Source: Candidatus Contendibacter sp.
GTDB lineage: Bacteria > Pseudomonadota > Gammaproteobacteria > Competibacterales > Competibacteraceae
Assembly (NCBI GenBank): GCA_029624675.1
Contig: JARSSP010000070.1
Coordinates: forward strand, 1-50,810
Direction of reading: 5' to 3'
Length of the DNA: 50,810 bases
The notes beneath the pieces are model-generated. The model made no database searches. It had not been told where the DNA came from and saw only the letters and a list, made by a program, of their open reading frames with translations. Of the stretch, positions 16,468-25,072 are shown piece by piece (the stretch's first letter is position 1; each line of letters begins with the position of its first letter). The position numbers were made by a program, and so were the translations under genes.

Positions 16468-16484
16468 TGCACTATCATAGTGCA
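16468..16484. promoter_or_regulatory. Perfect NtrC-type palindrome upstream of glnL-glnG
   Basis: TGCACTATCATAGTGCA is a perfect 17-base palindrome with the NtrC form TGCAC-N7-GTGCA. It lies 138 bases before the glnL start and just after the glnA terminator. In E. coli an NtrC site at the glnL promoter represses glnL-glnG, so autoregulation by GlnG is the natural reading. Confidence 0.75.
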
Positions 16485-16622
16485 TGACGCCGACGATTCA
16501 CGCCCCTGTCCGACCGCGCCCGGCTCGATGCGATGCGCCGATGGCGTGTTCCGCAGACGATGCGCTGGATTGGCCTGGTTTTTGCCATACCTATCAGGTG
16601 ACAAGCGGAAAACGAGGCGACC

Positions 16623-17687
16623 GTGCTGAGAAATTACCAACGCCGGGTGGTGGAAAGCCTGAGCATCGCTGTACTGGTGCTGGACCGGCGCCTGCGGCTG
16701 CTGTTCATGAATCCGGCGGCGGAGACGCTGTTTGAAGTGAGTTTCCGCAAGGCCCACAAACTGACGTTGTCGGAACTGATCATCGGCGCCGAGTCGTTCA
16801 TCGCTGGACTGCGTCACTGTCTGGAGAATGGTCATCCCTATATCGAGCGAGAGCTGCAACTGACCTTTCCCCTGGAGCGGATCGTCACGGTGGATTGCAC
16901 CGCCGCTCCCCTGCTGGAGCGTGACCCCCCCACCGAACTGTTGCTGGAATTGCGGCAGGTGGACTGGCGGCTCCGGATCAGCCGCGAAGAGCATATCCTG
17001 GCCCAGCATCACACCACTCGGGCGTTGGTGCGCAATCTGGCGCACGAGATCAAGAATCCGCTAGGGGGCCTGCGCGGGGCGGCGCAATTGCTGGAGCGCG
17101 AACTTCCGGACCCGGCGCTGCGCGAATACACCGGCATCATCATTGGCGAGGCCGACCGACTGCGCAATCTGGTGGACCGGATGCTCGGTCCCAACCAGTT
17201 GCCGATCCATGGCGAGGTTAGCATTCACGAAATCCTGGAGCGGGTTTGCGGCTTGGTGGAAGCCGAAGCTTGTTCCGGCATCCGCATCGAGCGCGACTAC
17301 GATCCCAGTATTCCGCCGGTGTGGGGTGATTCCGACCGGCTGATTCAGGCTGTGCTCAACGTGGTGCGCAACGCGGCCCAGGCGCTGCGCGAACGCGGAC
17401 GAGGCGTCATTGTCCTGCGGACCCGGGTGCAACGTCAGTACACCATTGGCGCCAAGCGCCACAAGCTGGTGGCGCGGTTGGACATCGTGGACGATGGTCC
17501 CGGCATTCCACCCGCCCAGCAGGAACGGATTTTCTATCCGATGATCAGTGGTCGGCCCGATGGCACCGGACTGGGGCTGTCCATCGCCCAAAGCATTATC
17601 GCCCAGCACGGTGGCTTGATCGAATGCGTCAGCCGGCCGGGCGAGACTGTTTTCACACTGCTATTGCCCTTGGGAAGAACTGGATGA
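16623..17687 (+). CDS. glnL: Nitrogen regulation sensor histidine kinase NtrB
   Basis: GlnL (NtrB) phosphorylates GlnG when nitrogen is limiting and dephosphorylates it when PII protein signals sufficiency. The 354-residue cytoplasmic protein has an N-terminal PAS domain (about residues 8-115), a dimerisation/phosphoacceptor helix with the histidine in NLAHEIKNPLGG (about H141), and a C-terminal ATPase domain with NVVRNAAQAL, DDGPGIP and GTGLGLSIAQ. No membrane helix is seen, as expected. The start is a GTG with GAGGCG upstream. The stop overlaps the glnG start as ATGA. Confidence 0.95.
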   Translation: MLRNYQRRVVESLSIAVLVLDRRLRLLFMNPAAETLFEVSFRKAHKLTLSELIIGAESFIAGLRHCLENGHPYIERELQLTFPLERIVTVDCTAAPLLERDPPTELLLELRQVDWRLRISREEHILAQHHTTRALVRNLAHEIKNPLGGLRGAAQLLERELPDPALREYTGIIIGEADRLRNLVDRMLGPNQLPIHGEVSIHEILERVCGLVEAEACSGIRIERDYDPSIPPVWGDSDRLIQAVLNVVRNAAQALRERGRGVIVLRTRVQRQYTIGAKRHKLVARLDIVDDGPGIPPAQQERIFYPMISGRPDGTGLGLSIAQSIIAQHGGLIECVSRPGETVFTLLLPLGRTG

Positions 17688-19081
17688 GCAGGAAAGAACG
17701 CATTTGGGTGATCGACGACGACCATGCCATTCGCTGGGTGCTGGAAAAAGCCCTGCAACGCGACGGCATGACGGTGACGACCTTTGAGAGCGCGGCAGGG
17801 GTGCTCGACGCGTTGCGCCAAGGAACGCCGGACGCGGTAATCGCCGACATCCGGATGCCAGGCATGAGCGGTCTGGAATTGCTGGCCCGTCTGCGCGAAC
17901 GGGCGCCGGAATTACCGGTGATCATCATGACCGCCCATTCCGACCTCGACAGCGCAGTTTCCGCTTATCAGGGTGGCGCGTTCGAATACCTGCCCAAACC
18001 GTTCGATGTGGACGAGGCGGTAGCCCTGGTCCGCCGCGCCTGTCTGACCCACCGCCAGCGCACCGAGCCGGCGGAACCGGTCGAGCCGTTGCCCGAGATC
18101 ATCGGCGAGGCGCCGGCCATGCAGGAGGTGTTTCGCGCCATCGGTCGGCTGTCGCGTTCCAATATCACGGTGCTGATCACCGGCGAATCCGGCACGGGCA
18201 AGGAATTGGTGGCCCGCGCCCTGCACCGGCACAGCCCGCGCGCCGCCCAGCCATTCATCGCGATCAACACCGCCGCCATTCCGCGCGACTTATTGGAGTC
18301 GGAACTGTTCGGCCACGAACGCGGCGCCTTCACTGGGGCGCAGGCGACTCGACAGGGGCGATTCGAACAGGCCAATGGCGGAACGCTCTTCCTGGACGAA
18401 ATCGGCGATATGCCGGCAGAGTTACAAACCCGGCTGTTGCGAGTGCTGGCCGAGGGTGAGTTTTACCGGGTGGGCGGCCATACGCCGATCCGAGTGGACG
18501 CGCGGGTGATTGCCGCCACCCATCAGAATCTGGAGCAGCGGGTCCGCGATGGGTTGTTTCGCGAGGATCTTTACCATCGGTTGAATGTGATCCGAATTCA
18601 ACTCCCATCACTCAACAGGCGCCGAGAGGACATTTCGTTGCTTACTCGGCATTTTCTGAGCCAGGCGGCCCGGGAACTAGGCGTTGAACCCAAAATCCTG
18701 CGCCCGGAAACCGAAAACTATCTCAGCGGCCTCGATTGGCCCGGCAACGTCCGGCAATTGGAAAACCTGTGCCGCTGGTTGACGGTGATGGCCTCGGGGC
18801 GGGAAATCCATCTAGAGAATCTGCCGAGCGAGTTGCGGGAGCGAAGCCCAGCCACGGCCAGCAACGGCTCCGAGTGGGAAGCGACGCTGCGAACGTGGGT
18901 CAGTCAGCGGTTGGCGCGCGGCGAGCGGAATCTGCTGGAAACGGCTCTGCCCAGCTTCGAGCGCGTATTGATTCGGGCGGCGCTGGAGCAAACCGGCGGC
19001 CATCGGCAGGACGCCGCCCGGCTGCTGGGTTGGGGGCGTAACACCCTGACCCGGAAGATCAAGGAATTGCGGATGGAGTAG
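17684..19081 (+). CDS. glnG: Nitrogen regulation response regulator NtrC
   Basis: GlnG (NtrC) is the sigma-54 enhancer-binding protein that switches on glnA and other nitrogen genes. The receiver domain has the acidic pocket IDDDHA and the phospho-acceptor aspartate in VIADIRMPGMSG (about D55). The AAA domain carries GESGTGKE (Walker A), ELFGHERGAFTGAQ with an intact GAFTGA loop, and GGTLFLDEIGDM (Walker B). A Fis-type helix-turn-helix closes the protein (DAARLLGWGRNTLTRKIKEL). The start overlaps the glnL stop. An upstream in-frame extension lies in glnL and is rejected. Length (465) matches E. coli NtrC (469). Confidence 0.96.
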   Translation: MSRKERIWVIDDDHAIRWVLEKALQRDGMTVTTFESAAGVLDALRQGTPDAVIADIRMPGMSGLELLARLRERAPELPVIIMTAHSDLDSAVSAYQGGAFEYLPKPFDVDEAVALVRRACLTHRQRTEPAEPVEPLPEIIGEAPAMQEVFRAIGRLSRSNITVLITGESGTGKELVARALHRHSPRAAQPFIAINTAAIPRDLLESELFGHERGAFTGAQATRQGRFEQANGGTLFLDEIGDMPAELQTRLLRVLAEGEFYRVGGHTPIRVDARVIAATHQNLEQRVRDGLFREDLYHRLNVIRIQLPSLNRRREDISLLTRHFLSQAARELGVEPKILRPETENYLSGLDWPGNVRQLENLCRWLTVMASGREIHLENLPSELRERSPATASNGSEWEATLRTWVSQRLARGERNLLETALPSFERVLIRAALEQTGGHRQDAARLLGWGRNTLTRKIKELRME

Positions 19082-19101
19082 GGGATCGGACGCGGCGGGC
19101 C

Positions 19102-19566
19102 ATGTTCGACGTGATCTTGTACGAGCCGGAAATTCCGCCCAATACCGGCAATATCGTCCGGTTGTGCGCCAATACCGGCGCGCGGCTGCATCTGATCCGA
19201 CCGCTCGGGTTTCAGTTCGATGATCGCCAGTTGCGCCGGGCGGGGCTGGATTATCACGAATGGGCCACGGTGCGGTTGCATCGCGATCTGGCGACCTTTT
19301 TCGCCGAGACGAAACCGGCGCGCTTGTTCGCCTTCACCACCCGGGGAACGGGTTCCTATCACGCCGTCGCTTACCAGCCCGACGATGCCCTGCTGTTCGG
19401 CCCGGAAACGCGCGGCCTGCCGGCGCGGGTGCTGGCCGGGATCGCTCCGGAACGGCGGTTGCGGATTCCGATGCTGACTGCTGGCCGCAGTCTCAATCTG
19501 GCCAACGCGGTGGCGGTCGTGGTTTACGAGGCGTGGCGGCAGCAGGGCTTCACGGGCGCGTCGTGA
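19102..19566 (+). CDS. trmL: tRNA (cytidine/uridine-34-2'-O)-methyltransferase TrmL
   Basis: TrmL methylates the 2'-O of the wobble base in two leucine tRNAs. This 154-residue protein is a minimal SPOUT enzyme without extra domains. It has YEPEIPPNTGNIVRLCANTG at the N-terminus and the knot motifs LLFGPETRGLP and RIPMLTAGRSLNLANA at the C-terminus, which bind S-adenosylmethionine. Length and motifs match E. coli TrmL (157 residues). It starts 20 bases after glnG and may be cotranscribed with it. Confidence 0.94.
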   Translation: MFDVILYEPEIPPNTGNIVRLCANTGARLHLIRPLGFQFDDRQLRRAGLDYHEWATVRLHRDLATFFAETKPARLFAFTTRGTGSYHAVAYQPDDALLFGPETRGLPARVLAGIAPERRLRIPMLTAGRSLNLANAVAVVVYEAWRQQGFTGAS

Positions 19567-19660
19567 TTCGGTAAGGCTGATGGGCGTTACCACATACACA
19601 AAGCCCTCCGCTTGTCCTACCATTCGAGTTGAATTCCAATCAGGGCAACGGGACGGCGGC

Positions 19661-20143
19661 ATGGCGACTGAAATCGAACACAAATTTCTCATCCGCGACG
19701 ACCGCTGGCGCCAACAGGTCGAGCGCTCGGTACGGATGCGACAGGGCTACCTGGTCAGCGACGCCCGCTGCTCGGTGCGGGTGCGAGTGGCCGGCGGTCA
19801 GGGTTTTCTCAACATTAAGAGTGGGACGCTCGGCATCCAGCGCAGCGAATACGAATATTCCATCCCGCTGGCCGAGGCCGAGGAAATCCTTGACACTTTA
19901 TGCGAGCAACCCCTACTCGAAAAAACCCGCCATTTCGTGCGTTATGGCGATCATCTTTGGGAGATCGACGAATTCGCCGGCGCCAACGCCGGGCTGATCG
20001 TAGCCGAAGTGGAACTTGGTCGGCCCGACGAGCCGTTCGCCCGACCCGACTGGGCCGGCGAGGACGTCTCGCACGACATCCGCTACTACAACTCACAACT
20101 GGCGCGGCACCCCTACAACACCTGGCCATGCGCAACGTCCTGA
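19661..20143 (+). CDS. CYTH domain protein (triphosphate tunnel metalloenzyme family)
   Basis: CYTH proteins hydrolyse triphosphate-containing substrates inside an eight-stranded beta tunnel; bacterial members include inorganic triphosphatases. The 160-residue protein opens with the family signature EIEHKFLI (the ExExK element) and has later charged strands, SVRVRVAGGQGFLNIKSG and EYEYSIPL, that supply tunnel residues. It is a single-domain form without the CHAD domain of longer members such as YgiF. I chose the ATG directly before that signature. It overlaps the next gene by 16 bases. The exact substrate cannot be told from sequence. Confidence 0.9.
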   Translation: MATEIEHKFLIRDDRWRQQVERSVRMRQGYLVSDARCSVRVRVAGGQGFLNIKSGTLGIQRSEYEYSIPLAEAEEILDTLCEQPLLEKTRHFVRYGDHLWEIDEFAGANAGLIVAEVELGRPDEPFARPDWAGEDVSHDIRYYNSQLARHPYNTWPCATS

Positions 20144-20613
20144 TTCACATCAGCATTCCCGAGCAACGCCTGGAACTGCGGGAATGGGGTCAGGTAGCAG
20201 CTACGTATCGAGTCTCCACCGCCCGCAATGGCCTCGGTGAACGGCGCGGCAGCGGCTGCACGCCGCGCGGCTGGCATCGCATTCGCATCAAGATCGGCGC
20301 TGGCCTGCCGCTCAACACCGTGTTCGTCGGACGACGGCCGACCGGTGAGATTTACAGTTCGGCGCTGGCGACCGGCCACCCCGAACGAGATTGGATCCTG
20401 ACCCGAATTTTATGGCTGACTGGCCTGGAGACGGGGCTCAACCGGGGAGGCGACCGCGACACCTTGCGCCGGTTCATTTACCTGCACGGCTGCCCAGACG
20501 AGGCGCCGATGGGAATACCGCTCTCGCACGGTTGCATCCGCCTGCGGAACTCGGATTTGCTGGAATTGTTCGACCGGGTGGAAGCCGGTGACCGGGTGTT
20601 CATCGCCGGCTGA
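20128..20613 (+). CDS. L,D-transpeptidase (YkuD) domain protein
   Basis: YkuD enzymes form or remodel 3-3 peptidoglycan cross-links through a catalytic cysteine. Here the active-site motif is SHGCIRLRN near residue 134, preceded by a conserved histidine in YLHGCPD. The protein is only 161 residues and consists of the domain alone. No signal peptide or membrane anchor is visible from the ATG at 20128 (MRNVLIHISIPEQRLEL). The gene overlaps the CYTH gene by 16 bases, so the two are coupled. How the enzyme reaches the periplasm, or whether it acts in the cytoplasm, is unclear. Confidence 0.9.
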   Translation: MRNVLIHISIPEQRLELREWGQVAATYRVSTARNGLGERRGSGCTPRGWHRIRIKIGAGLPLNTVFVGRRPTGEIYSSALATGHPERDWILTRILWLTGLETGLNRGGDRDTLRRFIYLHGCPDEAPMGIPLSHGCIRLRNSDLLELFDRVEAGDRVFIAG

Positions 20614-20627
20614 AGTCGGCGCCGTGG

Positions 20628-21128
20628 TTACGAACCGCCGCCCAGCTTGGACCGCAGGCTGTCGAGGACACCCTTGAAGGTTTCCTGGTTGTTGGGGTTG
20701 AGTTCGCTCAACGTGCGGTGGGCTTCGTAAACGATTCGGGTCAGCGTGTCCTTGTCGCAGGGGTCGGGAATCGCCAGTTGCCGCAGCGTCGCCGAGATGG
20801 TCTCGCCCGTGTCGCGTATGTTGAAAATTTCATAGAACCCCAGGTTGTCGAGGATTTGGTTGACATCGGGGTTGGTCGACAACAGGGTCGTCTTGTGGGC
20901 GAAATGCTGGCGGCTAAAGTTGGCGATTCGGGCCAGGAGACCCAGACTGGTGCTGTCGATGGAATGGGCGTCGGTCAGATCCACCACGATGTCGTCGTAG
21001 TCGGTCTGGGCGAACAGTCCGTTCAGAAAATCCCCCAGCGCGCAGCTCATGGTGTAGCGCACGTCGCCATTCAGCTTGAGGATATAGGTGGCGCCCTGCT
21101 TGACGTAAAACGCTGTTCCCGATTCCAT
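20628..21128 (-). CDS. STAS domain anti-sigma-factor antagonist-like protein
   Basis: This 166-residue protein has an N-terminal STAS domain (about residues 8-110) and a C-terminal helical tail of about 50 residues. The phosphorylation loop of SpoIIAA-like antagonists is recognisable in DAHSIDSTSLGLLARI, with several candidate Ser/Thr acceptors. Its gene follows the receiver-PP2C phosphatase gene with no gap, so that phosphatase very likely dephosphorylates it. The arrangement resembles HsbR-HsbA of Pseudomonas. No Ser/Thr kinase of the anti-sigma type and no sigma gene are in the window, so its binding target is unknown. Confidence 0.87.
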   Translation of the reverse strand: MESGTAFYVKQGATYILKLNGDVRYTMSCALGDFLNGLFAQTDYDDIVVDLTDAHSIDSTSLGLLARIANFSRQHFAHKTTLLSTNPDVNQILDNLGFYEIFNIRDTGETISATLRQLAIPDPCDKDTLTRIVYEAHRTLSELNPNNQETFKGVLDSLRSKLGGGS

Positions 21129-22310
21129 TCACTCCGCCCTCTTGATCAACAACAAGGTGACGTCGTCCGGCAACGGTCCGGCGCGATCCAGGCCCAGCGC
21201 CTGAATCAGATTCTCGATATCGATGCCGGTATCGCGGATCAGTTCCAGCAGAAAAGTTTGTTTGTCGCGCAGGCTGACTTGCGGCAGGGTTTCAAGAATG
21301 CCGTCGGAAATCAGCGCCAGAACAAACCGCTGCGGTAAATCGAGGTATTCGGTCCGATAACTGGCGAAGTCGAACAGTCCGATGGGCAAGCTTTTCTTGC
21401 CGATGTAGCTGGCCCGTTCGCCGTCGAACAAGATCGGAAACGGGAACTGACCGCCGCTGCTGTAGCGCAACTGGTTGTTTGGCCAGTGGATCACGCCGTA
21501 GAACATGGTCAGATACTTGTCCATGTGACAACTGAAGATTTCCCGGTTCAGCCGGCTGAGAGTCTCGGCTGGATTTAGAATGCCCTTATCGCGGTTCTGC
21601 CGATGTAGCTCCCGGTAACGACCCATGTAGCTTTTCAGCATCACCGTGACGAAGGCTGACGAAACGCCGTGGCCGGACACATCGGCGATATAGAAGCCGA
21701 GATGCTCGCCGTCAATGGCGAAATAGTCGACGAAATCGCCGCTGAGGTATTGCGAGGTCAGCAGGTGACGGCTGAAGCGGTAATTGCGGTACTGCTTGTC
21801 GTTTTCCGGCAATAACTGGAATTGGATGCGCCGCGCCGCCGACTCGTCTTCCTGCAAACGTCGCAGGGTTTGCCGCAACTGTTCGTTGACGACTTCCAGA
21901 TGCTCGCGATGCTCGCGGTTTTCCCGCCGCAGGCGAGCGCGCTCCAGGGCATGATTGATGGCGTGCTCCAGCACCGCCATGTCCTCGATCGGCTTGGTGA
22001 CGTAATCCCAGGCGCCGAGCTTGAGCGCCTGAATGGCGTCGTTGATGCCGCCCATGCCGGAAACCACCAGGATCGGCAATTCGGGAAAGTCGCGGGTGAC
22101 GGTGGCGATCACCTGCAAGCCGTCCATGCCCGGCATGCGCAAGTCGCACAGCACCAGATCGGGTTGCTCGCGGCCGATCAGATCGATGCCGGTTCGACCA
22201 TCGCCGGCCTGAATGACCTCAAAACCGCTGTCTTCCAGATAGGCGGTCAGAATTTCCCGAACCAGATCCTCGTCGTCGATCGTCAGGATGCGAGTGGGTC
22301 GGGGATTCAT
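21129..22310 (-). CDS. Response regulator with PP2C-type (SpoIIE) phosphatase output
   Basis: The 393-residue protein joins a receiver domain (aspartate in LVLCDLRMPGMDG, about D56) to a short coiled coil rich in Arg/Glu (about residues 135-165). A SpoIIE/RsbU-type PP2C phosphatase domain follows, with metal-binding aspartates in FYIADVSGHGVSSAF and a late ALISDGI. Phosphorylation of the receiver should switch phosphatase activity towards the STAS protein encoded next. The start overlaps the preceding receiver gene (ATGA). HsbR/RssB-like proteins share this architecture. Family assignment is firm; the partner is inferred from order. Confidence 0.92.
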   Translation of the reverse strand: MNPRPTRILTIDDEDLVREILTAYLEDSGFEVIQAGDGRTGIDLIGREQPDLVLCDLRMPGMDGLQVIATVTRDFPELPILVVSGMGGINDAIQALKLGAWDYVTKPIEDMAVLEHAINHALERARLRRENREHREHLEVVNEQLRQTLRRLQEDESAARRIQFQLLPENDKQYRNYRFSRHLLTSQYLSGDFVDYFAIDGEHLGFYIADVSGHGVSSAFVTVMLKSYMGRYRELHRQNRDKGILNPAETLSRLNREIFSCHMDKYLTMFYGVIHWPNNQLRYSSGGQFPFPILFDGERASYIGKKSLPIGLFDFASYRTEYLDLPQRFVLALISDGILETLPQVSLRDKQTFLLELIRDTGIDIENLIQALGLDRAGPLPDDVTLLLIKRAE

Positions 22311-22693
22311 GGCCAGTCCCCGCGCGCCGCGAGCCTCCGCGCCGCCGCCGCCAGCGGCGCCATGTCGGCCAGCGGTTTGTGATAGATCCGGCTGTCGTCG
22401 AGGCCCATGGCGCGTAGATCCTCGGGCAGGCTGTAACTGGACGAACCGGTGTGGATCAGGAATTCCAGATCGGGGTGGGTCTGATGCAGGGCGCGAATGG
22501 CAGTGTTGCCGTCCATGTCCGGCAGGCGCATGTCCATGATGCAGACCCGGCAGGGATCGCTGTTACGCAGCCAGTTTAGCGCCGGCGCGACGGACTCGAA
22601 CGCCGCCACGCGCCAGCCTTCGTCCTCCAGGTATGCTTTCAGGTTTTCCCGAATCATGGCTTCGTCATCGACGATCAAAACCCACTCAGTCAT
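22307..22693 (-). CDS. Single-domain response regulator (receiver)
   Basis: This 128-residue protein is a receiver domain with no output module. The acidic pocket VDDEA and the phospho-acceptor aspartate in CIMDMRLPDMDG (about D54) are intact, as is the late lysine in YHKPLADM. It lies between a histidine kinase gene and a receiver-phosphatase gene, overlapping both by a few bases. It may be a phosphate shuttle or sink that shapes the relay. The C-terminus is alanine/arginine-rich and lacks a DNA-binding domain. Confidence 0.92.
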   Translation of the reverse strand: MTEWVLIVDDEAMIRENLKAYLEDEGWRVAAFESVAPALNWLRNSDPCRVCIMDMRLPDMDGNTAIRALHQTHPDLEFLIHTGSSSYSLPEDLRAMGLDDSRIYHKPLADMAPLAAAARRLAARGDWP

Positions 22694-25017
22694 GGCAACG
22701 CCTCCCGGCTCGGCAGGGGCAGGCGAATGCTGAAGCGCGCCCCTTGCCCCGGCTTGGACATCACCGACAGCCGGCCGTTATGTTGCTCGGTGATGATGAA
22801 GTAGGATACCGACAAGCCCAGGCCGGTGCCAGCGCCCACCTCCTTGGTGGTGAAGAACGGCTCGAAGATGCGCTTGAGGGTTTTTTCGTCCATGCCAGGG
22901 CCGTTGTCAACCACTTCGATCAGGGCACGTTCCGCCTCGCGGCGGGTGCGCAGGGTGATGACCGGCGCCGGCGTGCCTTCCTCGGCCATGGCCTGGGCGG
23001 CGTTCTTGAGCAGGTTCAGGATGACCTGCTCGATTTCCGTCTTGTCGCAAGACAAGAAACGCAGAGCGGGGTCGTAATCGCGTTCGATGGCAATCCGCTT
23101 GAAGTCATACTTCTTTTTCAGATCGTAATCGCTGGCGGCCAGCCGCAGCACGGTTTCCAGCATCTCTTCTAGGTTCACCATCGCGAAGTGCGGTTCGCTG
23201 CGCCGGCTGAAGGACAGCATGTCGGCGACGATCTTGGCCGCGCGCGCGCCGGCCTCGCGGATGCCCTCAAGGAAGCGCGGGATCTGGCGTTGCTCCAGAT
23301 AGCGGTGGACTTGGTCCAGATCGATGCCGATAGCGTCGGCCACCGCTCGGTTCTGCGGCATGTCCGGCGCCACGCGGCGCAGGATGTTTTGGCTGCCCTG
23401 CAGGATGGCACCCAGCGGATTGTTGATTTCATGCGCCATGCCCGCCGCCAGCCCACCGACCGACAACATCTTTTCCGTTTGTACCATCATCGATTCGATC
23501 CGGACTCGGGCGGTGACGTCGTCCAGCCGGATCACCGCGCCGCTGGCGCTGTCCGCCATCAAAGGATAGACCATGACATCGGCATAATGCAGTTCGCCTT
23601 GGATGTCCAGCGTCATTCGGGGGGTTTTGATCGGCCGACCGAGGCGGATGGCCTGTCGCACTTGCTCAAACTGACCGTCCAGTTGGGGGAATACGTCGCC
23701 GAAGAACCGACCCTGCGCCGCCTCCCACGACATGCCACTGGTCTGTTCGGCGGGCTGGTTCAACACCGTGATATAGCCCCAGGGATCCACGCCGATCAAC
23801 ACCGAAGGCATCGAATCGATGATATTTTTGAGATAAAGCCGCATCCGCGCCACTTCTTCCTTGGCGCGCTTTTGTTCGGTGATATCGATGGCTACGCCCA
23901 GGACGGCGGTTTCATTGAGTCCTGGCTCTATAAAGGGGATTTTGATGGTCTGTAGGGTTCGAGCTTGGCCAGCGTGGTCCGTGAAGGTTTCCTCGGCGAT
24001 GAACTTGGGGGTTCCACTGTCGATCACTTCCCGGTCGTCGCCCAGCATCCGTTCGGTTTCCTCGGCTACGCTGTGGACGAAGGGATGAGAATGCTGGATC
24101 AGATCGTCAACGGTCATGCCAAGGGCATTGGCGGTGGCGCGGTTGGCCAGTAGAAAGCGGCCATGGCGGTCCTTGGCGAAGATCATGTGCGGCACCAGGT
24201 CGATGATGCGCCGTAGCCGCAATTCGCTTTCCTGGAGCGCCGTTTCCGCCCTGATCTGTTCGGTGATATCGGTGCCGGTGCCACGGTAACCCAGAAATCG
24301 GCCCTGGACATCGTAAATGGGTTTGCCGCTGACCTTGAGATAGCGTCCTGTGTTTTGGTTGTTGCTCAGCCGGGTCCGGTAGACGAAATCGCGAAACGGC
24401 AGTTGTTGTTCCAGCAATTTCCGGTGCTGGCGCCACCGTTCCAGGTCGGAGGCCGAATCGGCCACGCCGATTTCCCAGCGGGCGCGGCCAAGGACATGGT
24501 CCGGGGCAATGCCGGTCAGGGCATAGAATCGTTCCGACAGATAGGTGAAGCGCAGGTGCTCGTTCATCTCCCAGATCCAGTCGCTGGCTGCCTCGGTCAC
24601 ATCGCGAAACCGGGCCTCGCTTTCGCGCAGCGCTGTTTCCACCTGCTGGCGCTCGTTCAATTCCCGCAGCAATTGCCGGGTGCGTAGCGCCACCTGGCGC
24701 CGCAGCAGCCAGGACCACAGCAACGCGGCGATCGCAACCACGCCCAGCCAAACCAGGAGCCAGAGGGTATGGCGCAGCATCGCCGTGAATCCATCTGGTT
24801 CCCCTCGCGCCGGGTCGAGCCAGTGGTCGAGAAGGATTTCATAATAATCGAGGGGATCGAGAACGGTTGCGATGGCGACGCCGATGATGGCCACGAGCGC
24901 CAGCCCCCAATAGAACAGTCGCCACGCGCCGTGCCGTCGGGGCGCGGAAGCGATCGGTGGGGAGGATGGGATGGATGATGGGGAAGGCGCGGGCATATGG
25001 GCTGGCGAAAGAGACAT
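22690..25017 (-). CDS. Membrane-bound PAS sensor histidine kinase
   Basis: The 775-residue kinase has two membrane helices (about residues 33-53 and 84-105) enclosing a short periplasmic loop. Three PAS domains follow (about residues 135-255, 262-385 and 390-505), each ending in an ITEQ- or VTARV-type linker. The phosphoacceptor histidine is in AGMAHEINNPLGAI, and the ATPase domain holds NLLKNAAQAM, DNGPGM and GTGLGLSVSYFI. It heads the operon kinase, receiver, receiver-PP2C, STAS. Sensing is probably cytoplasmic through the PAS domains; no heme or flavin motif is evident. The start is preceded by an AT-rich region shared with the divergent nagZ. Confidence 0.93.
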   Translation of the reverse strand: MSLSPAHMPAPSPSSIPSSPPIASAPRRHGAWRLFYWGLALVAIIGVAIATVLDPLDYYEILLDHWLDPARGEPDGFTAMLRHTLWLLVWLGVVAIAALLWSWLLRRQVALRTRQLLRELNERQQVETALRESEARFRDVTEAASDWIWEMNEHLRFTYLSERFYALTGIAPDHVLGRARWEIGVADSASDLERWRQHRKLLEQQLPFRDFVYRTRLSNNQNTGRYLKVSGKPIYDVQGRFLGYRGTGTDITEQIRAETALQESELRLRRIIDLVPHMIFAKDRHGRFLLANRATANALGMTVDDLIQHSHPFVHSVAEETERMLGDDREVIDSGTPKFIAEETFTDHAGQARTLQTIKIPFIEPGLNETAVLGVAIDITEQKRAKEEVARMRLYLKNIIDSMPSVLIGVDPWGYITVLNQPAEQTSGMSWEAAQGRFFGDVFPQLDGQFEQVRQAIRLGRPIKTPRMTLDIQGELHYADVMVYPLMADSASGAVIRLDDVTARVRIESMMVQTEKMLSVGGLAAGMAHEINNPLGAILQGSQNILRRVAPDMPQNRAVADAIGIDLDQVHRYLEQRQIPRFLEGIREAGARAAKIVADMLSFSRRSEPHFAMVNLEEMLETVLRLAASDYDLKKKYDFKRIAIERDYDPALRFLSCDKTEIEQVILNLLKNAAQAMAEEGTPAPVITLRTRREAERALIEVVDNGPGMDEKTLKRIFEPFFTTKEVGAGTGLGLSVSYFIITEQHNGRLSVMSKPGQGARFSIRLPLPSREALP

Positions 25018-25072
25018 AAATTATTATCATAAGACTATTTTACGGCGAACGGGCCGATGCGAGGCATGCACG

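Noticed and set aside
15318..17045. A 575-codon open frame antisense to glnA and glnL
   Set aside because: It covers two clear genes and an intergenic terminator and is a GC-rich shadow.
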